Source: Lachnospiraceae bacterium (GTDB lineage Bacteria > Bacillota > Clostridia > Lachnospirales > Lachnospiraceae). From it: DNA of 41,624 bases. The stretch spans positions 1 through 41,624 of the forward strand of contig JAKSPC010000018.1 in the NCBI GenBank assembly GCA_024405155.1. The letters run 5' to 3'. Below are positions 41,417 to 41,624 of the stretch, piece after piece. Within the stretch, counting starts at the first letter, position 1. The number at the start of each line of letters is the position of its first letter. The notes under the pieces were generated by a model. That model made no database searches. It saw only the letters and a list, made by a program, of their open reading frames with translations, and was not told where the DNA came from. The position numbers were made by a program, and so were the translations under genes.

Positions 41417-41624
<208 letters not shown>

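Overview
The window is the replication-origin region of a Gram-positive, Clostridia-type chromosome. The first 208 nt of a 16S rRNA gene at the right end look like a Lachnospiraceae (clostridial cluster XIVa) sequence. The gene order rpmH-rnpA-yidD-yidC-jag-mnmG to the left of dnaA, and dnaA-dnaN-recF-gyrB-gyrA to its right, is the classical Firmicutes origin layout. Every protein gene left of about 27.3 kb is on the minus strand and every one to the right is on the plus strand, so all genes are co-oriented with replication. No CRISPR array and no intact transposase were seen.

Layout, left to right. 1-4.2 kb: a partial, odd tRNA-Val-like gene, a ceramidase-like hydrolase and MFS transporter operon, a decayed reverse-transcriptase fragment just upstream of it, and tRNA-Arg(CCT). 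4.3-9 kb: a dicarboxylate symporter fused to an ATPase-like domain, then murA with two uncharacterised genes ending at a terminator. 9-13.6 kb: the parA-parB-DUF4446-large membrane-anchored protein operon. 13.7-17.5 kb: an accessory insert with a secreted beta-helix/InlB-repeat protein, a LexA-like self-cleaving repressor and a KilA-N protein, all with conspicuous operator-like repeats. 17.5-22.3 kb: an MFS transporter, mnmE (which carries two perfect parS sites), rsmG and an inserted AAA ATPase. 22.4-27.3 kb: mnmG, jag, yidC, yidD, rnpA and rpmH. 27.3-29.2 kb: a bipartite oriC flanking dnaA, with DnaA boxes and a DnaA-trio tract before dnaN. 29.2-36 kb: dnaN, recF, gyrB, gyrA. 36-41 kb: three 63-nt hairpin repeats, then an unusual four-gene cluster. 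41-41.6 kb: tRNA-Ser(GCT), a strong rRNA promoter and the start of 16S rRNA.

The most unusual part is the cluster at 36.37-40.9 kb. A secreted protein and a lipoprotein share one domain. They flank an XRE-like DNA-binding protein and a transmembrane Ser/Thr kinase whose outer half is leucine-rich repeats. This reads as a candidate envelope-sensing system: two exported proteins with a common domain, an LRR receptor kinase and a cytoplasmic HTH partner. That function is inference; the domain architecture and the paralogy can be read from the sequence.

Other notable points: mnmE has moved away from jag/mnmG to after rsmG; a separately promoted ATPase splits mnmG from rsmG; GyrA and GyrB both have non-standard residues around the quinolone pocket; and yaaA and remB are absent from between dnaN, recF and gyrB. 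All promoters, operators and terminators are read by eye from sequence patterns.
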